Source of the DNA: Pseudomonas sp. PICF141
Lineage (GTDB): Bacteria; Pseudomonadota; Gammaproteobacteria; Pseudomonadales; Pseudomonadaceae
Reading direction: 5' to 3'
Assembly: GCF_002286815.1 (NCBI RefSeq)
Contig: NZ_MUNM01000037.1
Location: 1-64,000, forward strand
DNA length: 64,000 nucleotides
Shown here in pieces: positions 39,131 through 48,392 of this stretch. Below the pieces are notes generated by a model that was given only the letters and a program-made list of their open reading frames with translations, searched no databases and was not told where the DNA came from. Within the stretch, counting starts at the first letter, position 1, and the number at the start of each line of letters is the position of its first letter. The translations under genes were made by a program, and so were the position numbers.

Positions 39131-39886
39131 ATGCAGATTCTCAAAGTGATTTCGCTGCTGCTCGATTACCCGACCGAGACGCTGATTGACGGTCGTGACG
39201 AACTGGAGCAAGCGATCATCCAGTCACGGGAAATCAGCCCTAAACAGCGCGGCGCGTTGTTCGAATTGCTCGAGCTGATCTGCGCCAATGACCTGATGGA
39301 CGGGCAGGAGCACTACGGTGCGCTGTTCGGCCGAGGGCGCTCGTTGTCGCTGCTGTTGTTCGAGCACGTGCACGGCGAATCCCGGGACCGTGGTCAGGCC
39401 ATGGTCGACATGATGGCGCAATACGAAGCCGCCGGTTTTGCCATCGGCGTCAAAGAGCTGCCGGACTATATCCCGCTGTACCTGGAGTTCCTGTCCACCC
39501 GCGAAGACATCGAGGCCCGCGAGGGCCTGGCGGATGTTTCGCATTTGCTGGCCTTGCTCGCGGCGCGTCTGGAAGAGCGTGAAAGCGCCTATGCCAGCTG
39601 CTTCCGGGCGCTGCTGCAAATCGCCGGGGCAGAACCGCATCAGGCAGTGGCCGACCTGCGAGCGCAGGTGGCGGCGGAACCGCGTGATGACTCCCTCGAA
39701 GCCCTCGACAAGATCTGGGAAGAGGAGGCCGTGGACTTTCTCCAGGCCGAACAGCAGGACCGTTGCAGTGGGCTGCCAAGCGCACCGGGCAAGGCTCGGG
39801 AAGAAAGCGCGGTGCCGTTGCACTGGGTGGATTTTCAGCATGAAGGGCTGGCCGCCGCGCCAGCCCAGGAGGTCAGTAATGTCTAA
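39131..39886 (+). CDS. narJ: NarJ, nitrate reductase molybdenum cofactor assembly chaperone
   Basis: The 251-residue all-helical protein of the NarJ/TorD family has the motif DYIPLYLEFLST near residues 114-125. It binds apo-NarGH and is needed for Mo cofactor and FS0 insertion before membrane attachment through NarI. It starts two bases past narH and overlaps narI by 8 bases. Confidence 0.94.
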   Translation: MQILKVISLLLDYPTETLIDGRDELEQAIIQSREISPKQRGALFELLELICANDLMDGQEHYGALFGRGRSLSLLLFEHVHGESRDRGQAMVDMMAQYEAAGFAIGVKELPDYIPLYLEFLSTREDIEAREGLADVSHLLALLAARLEERESAYASCFRALLQIAGAEPHQAVADLRAQVAAEPRDDSLEALDKIWEEEAVDFLQAEQQDRCSGLPSAPGKAREESAVPLHWVDFQHEGLAAAPAQEVSNV

Positions 39887-40559
39887 ATGGAATCTGTTGT
39901 TGTTCGGGATCTATCCTTACGTCGCCCTGGCCACTTGCCTGATTGGCAGCTGGGCACGCTTCGACCTGTCGCAATACAGCTGGAAGGCAGGTTCGAGCCA
40001 GATGCTCAACCAAGGCGGCATGCGGGTGGCGAGCAACCTCTTTCACGTCGGTGTGTTGTTCGTGCTGGCCGGACACTTCGTTGGCCTGCTGACGCCTGCG
40101 TCGGTTTATCACCACGTGATCAGCACTCAGAACAAGCAATTGCTGGCGATGGTGTCCGGCGGGTTCTTTGGCCTGTTGTGCCTGATCGGCCTGCTGATGC
40201 TGGTCAACCGGCGGCTCAACGATCCTCGGGTACGTGCCACCTCCAGCCCTTCGGACATCCTGATTCTGCTGGTGCTGCTGGCGCAATTGCTGCTCGGTCT
40301 GCTGACAATTGTCGCCTCCACCGGCCACATGGATGGCTCGGTGATGGTGAGTCTCGCGGATTGGGCGCAGAACACCGTGCTATTGCGGCCGATGGAAGCC
40401 GCGGCGGCCATTGAGCCGGTCGGGTTGATTTACAAGTTGCACGTGTTCCTGGGATTGACCCTGTTTGTGCTGTTCCCCTTCACCCGTCTCGTACACATGA
40501 TCAGCGCACCGATCTGGTACCTGGGGCGCCGTTATCAAATCGTTCGTCAGAAGTACTGA
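39879..40559 (+). CDS. narI: NarI, nitrate reductase cytochrome b subunit
   Basis: The 226-residue protein has five predicted transmembrane helices and the His pairs that hold two b hemes (HVGVLFVLAGHFVG and KLHVFLGLTLFVLFPFTRLVH). It oxidises quinol at the periplasmic side and anchors NarGH. I chose the ATG at 39879, inside the end of narJ, with GGAGG in front. The length matches the family. Confidence 0.96.
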   Translation: MSKWNLLLFGIYPYVALATCLIGSWARFDLSQYSWKAGSSQMLNQGGMRVASNLFHVGVLFVLAGHFVGLLTPASVYHHVISTQNKQLLAMVSGGFFGLLCLIGLLMLVNRRLNDPRVRATSSPSDILILLVLLAQLLLGLLTIVASTGHMDGSVMVSLADWAQNTVLLRPMEAAAAIEPVGLIYKLHVFLGLTLFVLFPFTRLVHMISAPIWYLGRRYQIVRQKY

Positions 40560-40569
40560 GGAGACAATC

Positions 40570-41526
40570 ATGTCAGGTGGATGTGGATGTGGTGGTAACG
40601 GCGGTAGCGGTGGCTGCGGGTCTTCGAAAAAAACCGAGGATGTGCTCGACATCGCGCCGCTCGCACAGGCGCAGTTTGAAGCCCTCCCGGTTGAGCCGGC
40701 GGCTACCCCCGACGCTCCGGCGCAGTTGATCGCCAGCAGCGAACAGGAGTGGCCGATCATCAGCGTCAATGAGGTATCGATCACCCCGGAGGCAATGGCC
40801 CAGGAGCTGCAATATCACCCGGCCGAAAGCCGCGAAGAGGCGGTGTACCTGGCCGCTCGGGCTTTGGTGATCCGCGAGTTGTTGCAGCAGCGCATCGCCG
40901 AGCTCGGCGTGTCGCTGGAGATTGGCGCTGGCGAGAATGAAGAAGAAGCAGCGACGCGCTTGTTGCTCGAACGCGAGGTGCAGGTACCGCAGTGCGACGA
41001 GGAAACCAGCCTGCGCTACTACGAAAACAATCGCGGGCGCTTTCACAGCGCACCGTTGCTGGCGGTTCGGCACATCCTGCTTGAGTGTGCGCCGGATGAT
41101 GTCGAGGCGCGTGCCGTTGCCCGTGATCAGGCGCAAGTTCTGCTGCAACGTCTGGAGGACTTTCCCGGCAGTTTCGCCGAGCTGGCCATGACATATTCGG
41201 CCTGCCCGTCGAAGGCCCAAGGCGGTTCTCTGGGCCAGATCAGCAAGGGCCAGACCGTGCCTGAACTGGAGCGTCAGCTGTTCACCCTGGCACCAGGCCT
41301 GGCCAGCAAACCGCTGGAAAGTCGCTACGGCTGGCATGTGGTCAGTGTCGATCAGCGGATCGAAGGCATGCCCTTGCCCTATGAAGTGGTGTCGACGGCG
41401 ATCCGCACGCAGTTGCAGCAAGGCGTCTGGCAAAAAGCGCTGGTGCAGTACCTGCAAACCCTGATCGGTGCGGCGGATATTCGCGGCATCCATTTGCAGG
41501 GTGCCGACTCACCGCTGGTGCAGTGA
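40570..41526 (+). CDS. parvulin-type peptidyl-prolyl isomerase of the nar operon
   Basis: The 318-residue protein has a Gly/Cys-rich N-terminus with five Cys in the first 17 residues (GGCGCGGNGG..GGCG), then a NifM/SurA-like chaperone region, and a parvulin domain ([41 protein letters not shown]) at about residues 167-285. There is no signal peptide, so it is cytoplasmic. It follows narI by ten bases, as in P. aeruginosa (PA3871, from memory). NifM helps mature nitrogenase iron protein; a similar assembly role for NarGH is inference. Confidence 0.88.
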   Translation: MSGGCGCGGNGGSGGCGSSKKTEDVLDIAPLAQAQFEALPVEPAATPDAPAQLIASSEQEWPIISVNEVSITPEAMAQELQYHPAESREEAVYLAARALVIRELLQQRIAELGVSLEIGAGENEEEAATRLLLEREVQVPQCDEETSLRYYENNRGRFHSAPLLAVRHILLECAPDDVEARAVARDQAQVLLQRLEDFPGSFAELAMTYSACPSKAQGGSLGQISKGQTVPELERQLFTLAPGLASKPLESRYGWHVVSVDQRIEGMPLPYEVVSTAIRTQLQQGVWQKALVQYLQTLIGAADIRGIHLQGADSPLVQ

Positions 41527-41551
41527 GCATCGAGGCAAACCGGGAGATGTG

Positions 41552-42544
41552 ATGAACGTTGTCATGCAGGATGGCTTTGGACGGCAGATCGATTATCTGC
41601 GGATGTCGGTGACGGACCGGTGTGATTTTCGCTGTGTGTATTGCATGGCGAAAAACATGACTTTCCTGCCCCGTCAGCAGGTGCTGACGCTGGAAGAGTT
41701 GCAGCGTCTGGCAACGCTGTTCGTCGGGTTGGGCGTACGCAAAATCCGCCTGACCGGCGGTGAGCCGCTGATTCGTCCGGGCATTGTCGAACTGTGCCGC
41801 AACATCGCCGCGTTGCCCGGTTTGCGCGAACTGGTGATGACCAGCAATGGCTCGCAACTGAGCCGCCTGGCCCGGCCGTTGGCGGAGGCGGGGGTCAAGC
41901 GGATGAACATCAGCCTCGATAGCCTGGACGGGCAGAAGTTTCGTGGGATCACACGCATCGGCGATCTCGATCAGGTGCTCAACGGCATTGAAGCGGCGCG
42001 GGACGCGGGGTTTGAGCGGATCAAACTCAACTGCGTGGTGATGAAGGGCCGCAACTTCGATGAAGTCCCGGCGTTGGTGCAATACGCTATCGATCAGCGC
42101 ATCGATATCAGTTTTATCGAAGAAATGCCGTTGGGCGATGTCGGGCGTTCCCGGGGCGAATCGTTTTGTTCCAGTGACGAGGTCCGGGCGCTGATCGCCA
42201 GCCAGCATCGGTTGCTCGATAGCACTGAAAACAGCGGTGGACCTGCGCGCTACGTGCGCCTGGAACGCCATCCTGATACCCGGATCGGTTTTATTTCGCC
42301 CAACAGCCACAACTTTTGTGGCAGCTGTAATCGGGTGCGGATGACGGTTGAAGGGAAGCTGTTGCTGTGTCTGGGGCAGGACGATGCGCTGGATTTAAGA
42401 GGATTGCTGCGGCGTTACCCGCTGGATGACCAGCCAGTGATCAACGCGGTGCAGAAGGCCTTGCGCGGCAAGCCGTTGCGCCATGATTTCAGCCCTGAAG
42501 GGGAGGTGCAGATTGTGCGGTTCATGAACATGAGTGGCGGTTGA
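41552..42544 (+). CDS. moaA: MoaA, GTP 3',8-cyclase of molybdopterin synthesis
   Basis: The 330-residue radical SAM enzyme has C24-x3-C28-x2-C31 (CDFRCVYC), a C-terminal second cluster motif (CGSCNR followed 13 residues later by a Cys), and an M-S-G-G end typical of MoaA. It makes the first precursor of molybdopterin. It is the last gene of the nar operon, 25 bases past the PPIase gene, followed by REPs. This is a nar-linked copy like moaA1 of P. aeruginosa. Confidence 0.94.
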   Translation: MNVVMQDGFGRQIDYLRMSVTDRCDFRCVYCMAKNMTFLPRQQVLTLEELQRLATLFVGLGVRKIRLTGGEPLIRPGIVELCRNIAALPGLRELVMTSNGSQLSRLARPLAEAGVKRMNISLDSLDGQKFRGITRIGDLDQVLNGIEAARDAGFERIKLNCVVMKGRNFDEVPALVQYAIDQRIDISFIEEMPLGDVGRSRGESFCSSDEVRALIASQHRLLDSTENSGGPARYVRLERHPDTRIGFISPNSHNFCGSCNRVRMTVEGKLLLCLGQDDALDLRGLLRRYPLDDQPVINAVQKALRGKPLRHDFSPEGEVQIVRFMNMSGG

Positions 42545-42587
42545 TCCTTGAAGGTAATGCCGGTCAGTTCTGGCAGCTACGCGGACA

Positions 42588-42718
42588 GTAGCAGCTGGCG
42601 AAGCCTGCGTTCGGCTGCGCAGCAGTCGTAAAATCAGGCACTGCGGTGTTTCAGGTTAACCGCGATGATCCAACTTGCGACTGCTACGCAGCCGAACGCA
42701 GGCTTCGCCAGCTGCTAC
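42588..42718. repeat. paired inverted REP elements after moaA
   Basis: GTAGCAGCTGGCGAAGCCTG and its inverted partner CAGGCTTCGCCAGCTGCTAC enclose about 45 bases, with GCAGCAGTCG/CGACTGCTACGC arms inside. It is the same class as 3734-3871 and 15224-15353. It separates the nar operon from nrdD. The rest of the 347-base gap holds a short hairpin-like run near 42761-42783 and the ANR box. Confidence 0.88.
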
Positions 42719-42791
42719 AGGGAGTCTGTAGCCTGAGTTTGTTGACCCACTGGAATTAGCCGCCGCTGGCGGTTTTTTTCACCGCCAAATC

Positions 42792-42805
42792 TTGATATCG
42801 ATCAA
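42792..42805 (+). promoter_or_regulatory. perfect ANR/DNR box of nrdD
   Basis: TTGATATCGATCAA is an exact and symmetrical match to the FNR-family consensus. The centre is about 94 bases before the nrdD start, giving a predicted start near 42840. It fits anaerobic expression of the class III reductase; DNR control of nrdDG is reported in P. aeruginosa. Confidence 0.88.
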
Positions 42806-42891
42806 TTGCAGATCAGCCCTTTGTCCGTAGTCTTCACTGCATGTTGTGTTTGTTTGTATTTAAACATCTATATGTAGTATCTGGAGGCCGA

Positions 42892-44907
42892 ATGCAGAGC
42901 ACGCTGATCTCAGTAGGATGTAACCGCTTGCACAAGCGCGATGGCAGTCTGGTCGCCTTCGATGCGGACAAGATCCGTCAGGCGTTGATCGCTGCCGGCA
43001 AGGCAACCGGGGAGTACACCGAGGTTGAGGTTGAAGGTTTGCTTCAGGCGGTACTCGCCCGGCTGGACGGACTGCCAAGGCTGCATGTCGAGCAGATCCA
43101 GGATCGTGTCGAACGGGTGTTGATGGACGCCGGTTTTTTCTTCGCCATGCGCGCCTACATCGTCTACCGCGAACAACACGGGCGTTTGCGTCGCGACCGC
43201 CGGACCATGGTCGAAGTGGCGACCTCGATGAACGAGTACCTGGACCGTGAAGACTGGCGGGTTCAGGCCAACGCCAATCAAGGCTACTCACTGGGCGGGC
43301 TGGTGTTGAACGTATCGGGCAAGGTCACTGCCAACTACTGGCTGGACGAGGTGTACAGCGAGGCCATCGGCCAGGCCCACCGCGAGGCGGATTTGCATGT
43401 GCATGACCTGGACATGCTCGCCGGCTACTGTGCCGGCTGGTCGCTGCGCACCCTGTTGCACGAAGGGCTCAACGGTGTGCCGGGGCGTGTCGAAGCCGGT
43501 CCGCCGAAGCACTTGAGCAGCGCGCTGGGGCAAATGGTCAATTTCCTCGGCACCCTGCAAAACGAATGGGCCGGGGCCCAGGCGTTCAGCTCGTTCGACA
43601 CCTACCTCGCGCCCTATGTGCGCAAGGACCAGCTGAGTTATCAAGAGGTGCGCCAGGCGATCCAGGAGTTCATCTATAACCTCAACGTTCCTTCGCGCTG
43701 GGGCACCCAGACGCCGTTCACCAACCTGACGTTCGACTGGGTGTGCCCGCAGGATTTACGCGAGCAGATACCCGTCATCGGTGGGGAGGAAATGCCGTTT
43801 GCCTATGGCGACCTGCAACTCGAAATGGACCTGCTCAACCGCGCCTACATCGAGGTGATGCAGGCTGGCGATGCGAAAGGGCGGGTGTTCACCTTTCCGA
43901 TCCCGACCTACAACATCACACATGATTTTCCGTGGGACAGTGAAAACGCCGACCGCTTGTTCGAGATGACCGCGCGTTACGGCCTGCCGTACTTCCAGAA
44001 CTTCCTCAATTCGGATCTGCAGCCCAATCAGGTGCGTTCGATGTGCTGCCGCTTGCAACTCGATGTGCGGGAGTTGCTCAAGCGCGGCGGCGGTTTGTTC
44101 GGCTCGGCGGAGCAGACCGGGTCGCTCGGCGTGGTGACCATCAACTGCGCCCGTCTGGGCTATGTGTTCAAGGGCAATACCAGTGGTTTGTTGCAGCGCC
44201 TGGACGCATTGATGGCGCTGGCGATGGAGAGCCTGGAGGTCAAGCGCAAAGTCATTCAGCATCACATGGATGCCGGTTTGTACCCTTACACCAAGCGTTA
44301 CCTGGGCACCTTGCGCAACCATTTTTCCACCATCGGCCTCAACGGCCTGCATGAAATGCTGCGCAATTTCACCGGTGACGAGGAGGGTATGCACACCGAA
44401 CAGGGCCGCAAGTTTGCCCTGAACATGCTCGACCATGTACGCGCTACGTTGCTGCGTTTCCAGGAGGAAACCGGTCATCTCTATAACCTGGAAGCGACAC
44501 CGGCGGAAGGCACCACGTACCGCTTCGCCAAGGAAGACCTCAAGCGCTATCCGGACATTCTCCAGGCCGGCAGTGTGCAGGCGCCGTATTACACCAACTC
44601 CTCGCAATTGCCTGTGGGCTATACCGAAGACCCCTTCGAGGCCCTGGAACTTCAAGACGAACTGCAATGCAAATACACCGGCGGCACGGTCTTGCACCTG
44701 TACATGGCCGAGCGGATTTCTTCGACCCAGGCCTGCAAGCAACTGGTGCGCAAAGCCCTGGGCCGCTTCCGCCTGCCGTACCTGACCGTGACCCCGACCT
44801 TCTCGATCTGCCCGGTGCACGGCTACCTCGATGGCGAACATGAGTTCTGCCCCAAATGCGACGAAGTCCTGCTACTGCAAGCGCAGAAAGCCGACGCTGT
44901 TCATTGA
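42892..44907 (+). CDS. nrdD: NrdD, class III ribonucleotide reductase catalytic chain without its glycyl-radical loop
   Basis: The 671-residue protein has an N-terminal ATP-cone (residues about 10-100), the ten-stranded barrel with active-site Cys region, and a C-terminal zinc site (SICPVHGYL ... FCPKCDE). The chain stops about 15 residues past the zinc site. The glycyl-radical loop that normally follows is encoded by a separate small gene at 44940-45107. GGAGG precedes the ATG at 42892. It makes dNTPs from NTPs without O2. The split must be checked against other Pseudomonas, where it may be normal. Confidence 0.93.
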   Translation: MQSTLISVGCNRLHKRDGSLVAFDADKIRQALIAAGKATGEYTEVEVEGLLQAVLARLDGLPRLHVEQIQDRVERVLMDAGFFFAMRAYIVYREQHGRLRRDRRTMVEVATSMNEYLDREDWRVQANANQGYSLGGLVLNVSGKVTANYWLDEVYSEAIGQAHREADLHVHDLDMLAGYCAGWSLRTLLHEGLNGVPGRVEAGPPKHLSSALGQMVNFLGTLQNEWAGAQAFSSFDTYLAPYVRKDQLSYQEVRQAIQEFIYNLNVPSRWGTQTPFTNLTFDWVCPQDLREQIPVIGGEEMPFAYGDLQLEMDLLNRAYIEVMQAGDAKGRVFTFPIPTYNITHDFPWDSENADRLFEMTARYGLPYFQNFLNSDLQPNQVRSMCCRLQLDVRELLKRGGGLFGSAEQTGSLGVVTINCARLGYVFKGNTSGLLQRLDALMALAMESLEVKRKVIQHHMDAGLYPYTKRYLGTLRNHFSTIGLNGLHEMLRNFTGDEEGMHTEQGRKFALNMLDHVRATLLRFQEETGHLYNLEATPAEGTTYRFAKEDLKRYPDILQAGSVQAPYYTNSSQLPVGYTEDPFEALELQDELQCKYTGGTVLHLYMAERISSTQACKQLVRKALGRFRLPYLTVTPTFSICPVHGYLDGEHEFCPKCDEVLLLQAQKADAVH

Positions 44908-44939
44908 TTTCGATCCACTCAACCGCAAGGAGCTTCACC

Positions 44940-45107
44940 ATGACTGCATCGCAAACACTGCCCCAGGCTCAACGTCAACGCTGCGAAGTCTGGACCCGGG
45001 TGATGGGCTATCACCGTCCGGTGTCGGCGTTCAATCCGGGTAAACAATCGGAGCACCGTGAGCGGGTGCACTTCACAGAAAGCGCGACGCTGGCCGGGCG
45101 CCAATGA
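44940..45107 (+). CDS. separate glycyl-radical domain of NrdD
   Basis: This 55-codon gene encodes CEVWTRVMGYHRPVSAFNPG near residues 15-34, the glycyl-radical signature RVxGY of class III reductases with the radical Gly at about residue 23. Its ATG has AAGGAG at good spacing and lies 32 bases past the nrdD stop in a different frame, so it is not a simple read-through of nrdD. Its stop overlaps the nrdG start (ATGA). Function by assembly with the NrdD chain, as YfiD does for pyruvate formate-lyase, is the obvious hypothesis. Confidence 0.85.
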   Translation: MTASQTLPQAQRQRCEVWTRVMGYHRPVSAFNPGKQSEHRERVHFTESATLAGRQ

Positions 45108-45799
45108 GTCGAATGCTTCGGGTCGGGGGCATGGTGCCCCTGACCACTATCGACTATCCGGGACAGCTCGCCTGCGTGCTGTTTTGCCAGGGTTGCGCCT
45201 GGCGTTGTCGTTATTGTCACAACCCGCAGCTGATTCCCCCTCGTGGCAGTGAGGAAGTGGATTGGCGGCGGGTGTTGGCATTTCTGCAACGTCGTCAGGA
45301 CCTGCTTGATGCCGTGGTGTTCAGCGGCGGTGAGCCGACTCTGCAGGACGGTTTGCTCAGCGCCATGGACGAAGTGCGGGACATGGGATTTCGCATCGGC
45401 TTGCACAGCGCCGGGATCAAGCCTGCCGCGTTCGCCAAGGTACTGACCGGCGCGGATTGGGTCGGTTTCGACGTCAAGGCGTTGCCCGAGGATTGCCAGG
45501 CCATCACCCGGGTCGAGGGCAGCGGCACCGCCAACTGGCGCAGCCTCGAGCATCTGTTGGCCAGTGGTGTCGATTACGAATGTCGCACCACCGTGCATTG
45601 GCATCTGTTCGAGCCGGCGCGTCTGCTGACGCTGGCAAAACGCTTGAATGCGCTTGGCGTCAAACGCTTCGCCGTGCAACTGGTTCGCACCGAGCGGATG
45701 TTCGATCCGCTGTTGCCGAGCGTTTCGGCTCAAGCATTGCTGCCAGCGTTGTGGGAGGCGATGCGCGAGTTGTTTCCAGCCTTCGTGTTGCGGGGGTAA
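45104..45799 (+). CDS. nrdG: NrdG, glycyl-radical activating enzyme for NrdD
   Basis: The 231-residue radical SAM protein has C31-x3-C35-x2-C38 (CAWRCRYC) with an extra Cys just before, a GGEPTLQ motif and a short barrel. It generates the glycyl radical on NrdD. It overlaps the small glycyl-radical gene by 4 bases, so the two should be translated together. It resembles the longer NrdG2 type (about 230 residues) and not E. coli NrdG (about 154). Confidence 0.92.
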   Translation: MSRMLRVGGMVPLTTIDYPGQLACVLFCQGCAWRCRYCHNPQLIPPRGSEEVDWRRVLAFLQRRQDLLDAVVFSGGEPTLQDGLLSAMDEVRDMGFRIGLHSAGIKPAAFAKVLTGADWVGFDVKALPEDCQAITRVEGSGTANWRSLEHLLASGVDYECRTTVHWHLFEPARLLTLAKRLNALGVKRFAVQLVRTERMFDPLLPSVSAQALLPALWEAMRELFPAFVLRG

Positions 45800-45802
45800 C
45801 GG

Positions 45803-45829
45803 GGGGCTGGGGAACTCAAGCCCAGCCCC
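45803..45829. terminator. GC-rich hairpin at the nrdG/ftrD convergent ends
   Basis: GGGGCTGGG and CCCAGCCCC form a 9-bp perfect stem with a 9-base loop. It lies three bases past nrdG and overlaps the last codons of ftrD. No T-run follows, so termination would have to be weak or Rho-assisted. Confidence 0.5.
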
Positions 45830-47195
45830 AGAATTGCAACCACCAGCCAAATCCCACCATGCCTTCGGCCAGGAGCAGGCAAGCGATGGCGGACCCGCGT
45901 CGCCCCCGGGAAAGATTTTCGCGACTCAGCCGTTTCCAACCCAGTAGCAGGCTCCAGCCCATCGCAGCCAATAACAGACAGGCCCTGGCCGGTTGCACCC
46001 ACTCCAGCAGCAGCCCTTCATAGCGCAGTAATTTGACAGTGGTGGCCGACAGCCCGAGAAACAGTCCGGCACCGCCCAAGGGCGTGAGTGTCAGCGCCAG
46101 GGGCCAATACAGAGTGCGATTCCGCGCCAGTCGGGCCGTCAGGCGCAGAAGCAACATCAACGCCGTGCCAAGCACGATCGAGCTCAAACTCAGGTAAGCG
46201 ACGATGCTGAAACCGTCGAGCCAACTGAAGCTGTCGTTGAGCTGCGGGTAATGGGTGAGCAGCCACCAGGGAGCGTTGTCCTGCAGGGCCCAGAGTTGGT
46301 CGTGTTCGACCAGCCACTGGGCGAGGAATTGTTTGAGGGCGACAAACCATGGGCTGACCGTCCACTGAAATGCGCCCATGGCCAAGCCGATTACGCCGAA
46401 CAGCAGCAAGTGTGTATCCCAAGGGGGCAGCGTCTGCGCCGTCGCGTGGAGAATCTCCTGATTGCTGGAGCGGGCGATCAATTGCACGGCACCGCGTTGC
46501 CCGCTGCAGCGTCCGCAGGCGTGGCAATCACTGGCGCCTTGCAGGCGGCGGATATCGAGCAGGGGCGCGCAGTTGGGTGGCGGCAGGCGCGGTGCGGCAT
46601 TTTCGATCCAGCGTTGTTCATCGACCTGAAAGTGCACCGGGGCGAGCCGGGCGAGCAGGGCGAAGACACCGCTGACCGGGCACAGGTAGCGGCACCAGAC
46701 CCGCTTGCCTCGGGCGAACAACAACCCGACGATGACCGCTGCGACGGTCGAACCGCCCAGAATCAGCAGCGCAGCCTGGGCGTAGTCATAGACGCTGATC
46801 AATTGGCCGTAGAGAGTCGTCAGGCAGAACGCCAAGGTAGGCCAGCCGCCCCAACGCAACCAGCGCGGCACCCCCAGGCCTTTACCGTAATGGCTGGCCC
46901 ATTCGCTGAGCGAACCTTCCGGGCACAAAACTCCACACCAGAGTCGGCCGAACATAACGATCGACAGCAACACGAACGGCCACCAAATCCCCCAGAACAG
47001 AAACTGCGCGAGCAAGGTCAGGTTGTCGAGTATTCGTGCCTGGCTGTCTGGCAGCGGCAACAGCGCCGGGGTCATCAACAGCACCGCGTAAAACAGTACA
47101 ACAGCCCACTGCACCGCACGGATGACAGGCGCATGGCGACGCATCCCGTCACCCAGGCGCTGGAGCCATCGATTGCGCCGGCTCAGGTCGGGCAT
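45816..47195 (-). CDS. ftrD: FtrD-like membrane polyferredoxin of ferrous iron uptake
   Basis: The 459-residue membrane protein has several transmembrane helices and NapH/NosR-type Cys motifs (CGVLCPEG, CRYLCPVSG, CHACGRCSG) for Fe-S clusters. It is the fourth gene of an ftrABCD-type operon in which such a protein is thought to supply or take electrons for Fe(II)/Fe(III) handling by the FTR1 permease. The ATG at 47195 overlaps ftrC by 13 bases; longer in-frame starts lie inside ftrC. NosR or CcoG are alternatives by domain but not by context. Confidence 0.8.
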   Translation of the reverse strand: MPDLSRRNRWLQRLGDGMRRHAPVIRAVQWAVVLFYAVLLMTPALLPLPDSQARILDNLTLLAQFLFWGIWWPFVLLSIVMFGRLWCGVLCPEGSLSEWASHYGKGLGVPRWLRWGGWPTLAFCLTTLYGQLISVYDYAQAALLILGGSTVAAVIVGLLFARGKRVWCRYLCPVSGVFALLARLAPVHFQVDEQRWIENAAPRLPPPNCAPLLDIRRLQGASDCHACGRCSGQRGAVQLIARSSNQEILHATAQTLPPWDTHLLLFGVIGLAMGAFQWTVSPWFVALKQFLAQWLVEHDQLWALQDNAPWWLLTHYPQLNDSFSWLDGFSIVAYLSLSSIVLGTALMLLLRLTARLARNRTLYWPLALTLTPLGGAGLFLGLSATTVKLLRYEGLLLEWVQPARACLLLAAMGWSLLLGWKRLSRENLSRGRRGSAIACLLLAEGMVGFGWWLQFWGWA

Positions 47196-48037
47196 GGCAG
47201 GTTTTCCGCGGTGCGTTGCCGTAGCCAGCCGCCGACGGCCAGCCAATAACCGACCCACACCAACAAGGTCAGGCCACTGGGGCTTGCCCGATAACCGGCG
47301 AACCCGGCAAGAAAGCCACCCAATCCCTGACTGTCGCTCAGCAACACGCTGCAGTCCCAAAGCGCTTCGCCAACGAGGCGGTAAACCACGTCCGGCAAAT
47401 CCAGGGCAAGCAGTTGGCCGCCGATGCGTTCGGTGCCGCTGACCAGTAACGCTGCGCCGAGCATGAGCAGGATGACTTCGCTGATGGCAAAGAATCGCTG
47501 CCATGAAATGAATCGACGACTGCTGTGCAGCAGCATGATGGTCAGCGCCGACAGCACCAGTCCCAATACGCCGCCGACGGCAAACAAACCAAGCTGCGGA
47601 CCTCTCAACCGGGCGCCGGCGCCATAGAGAAAAACCACCGTTTCGCTGCCTTCGCGACTGATCGCGAGCATGGCCAGCAGTAATAGACCCACGCCACCTT
47701 GTCGAGCCAGATGGCTATCGGCGTGTCGTCGCAAATCGTGGTTGAGGTTGCGTCCGTGGCGATGCATCCAGCCCACCATCTGCACCATCAACAAACTTGC
47801 AACCAACGCAAGTGTGGCCTGGAACCATTCGCTGGCCGACCCGCTCATGGCCTCACCGGCAAACAGAATCAACACCGCCAGCAGGCCCGAGAGCATCAAC
47901 CCCAGCACCACACCGGCCCAGAGGAATTTGACCAGACGATTACGCTGGCCTTGCTGGCTGGCCCAGGCCTGGAGAATCCCGATCACCAGCAAGGCCTCGA
48001 CGCTTTCGCGCCAGACGATGAACATTGATTGATTCAT
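47183..48037 (-). CDS. ftrC: FtrC, FTR1-family iron permease
   Basis: The 284-residue protein has seven predicted transmembrane helices and two RExxE iron motifs (RESVE near residue 11 and REGSE near residue 127), diagnostic of the FTR1/EfeU family. It moves iron across the inner membrane. The last codons overlap ftrD, and ftrB lies 22 bases upstream. Bordetella and Brucella FtrC are the functional models. Confidence 0.9.
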   Translation of the reverse strand: MNQSMFIVWRESVEALLVIGILQAWASQQGQRNRLVKFLWAGVVLGLMLSGLLAVLILFAGEAMSGSASEWFQATLALVASLLMVQMVGWMHRHGRNLNHDLRRHADSHLARQGGVGLLLLAMLAISREGSETVVFLYGAGARLRGPQLGLFAVGGVLGLVLSALTIMLLHSSRRFISWQRFFAISEVILLMLGAALLVSGTERIGGQLLALDLPDVVYRLVGEALWDCSVLLSDSQGLGGFLAGFAGYRASPSGLTLLVWVGYWLAVGGWLRQRTAENLPCPT

Positions 48038-48059
48038 GCAAGCTCCGTGCGCTAGCAGG

Positions 48060-48392
48060 TTATTTCGCGAGAATGCCGCCCTCGGGCAATTGCGGATTGA
48101 ACTCGTCGAAGAAGGGGTAGTGGCCGGGCCTCAGGGGGTGAATGACCACGAAGGTCGTCACCCCCGGCGACAAGACTTTTTCAACCCGCAACGGCGTGCT
48201 CTCGAACTCGGCCGGTCCTTGGCCGAGGTTCTTCAGAACAATCTTGAAGCGCTGTCCGGCCGGCACCTCCAGCAAGGCCGGCGTGAAGTGGCCATCGCGA
48301 AGGATCAGCTCAAAACTGGGTAACTGGGCATAAGCCGTCACTGGCACGACGGCTCCGGCGAGGATCAACCAGGCAATGCGCAGGCGCTTCAT
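48060..48392 (-). CDS. ftrB: FtrB-like periplasmic cupredoxin
   Basis: The 110-residue exported protein has a cupredoxin fold (FTPALLEVPAGQRFKIVLKN near the middle). In FtrABCD systems this partner is proposed to oxidise Fe(II) for the permease, or to hold it. Canonical type 1 copper ligands (Cys-His cluster) are not evident: I see no Cys in the mature part, so it may bind another metal. It abuts ftrA. Confidence 0.82.
   Translation of the reverse strand: MKRLRIAWLILAGAVVPVTAYAQLPSFELILRDGHFTPALLEVPAGQRFKIVLKNLGQGPAEFESTPLRVEKVLSPGVTTFVVIHPLRPGHYPFFDEFNPQLPEGGILAK

Noticed and set aside
44890..44940. frameshift or sequencing error joining nrdD and the small glycyl-radical gene
   Set aside because: The small gene has its own AAGGAG and ATG and overlaps nrdG neatly, so a real boundary is more likely; listed for checking under findings.
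45816..47195. NosR or CcoG identity for the polyferredoxin
   Set aside because: It lacks the large periplasmic FMN domain of NosR, and it lies in an FTR1 permease operon, so FtrD fits better.
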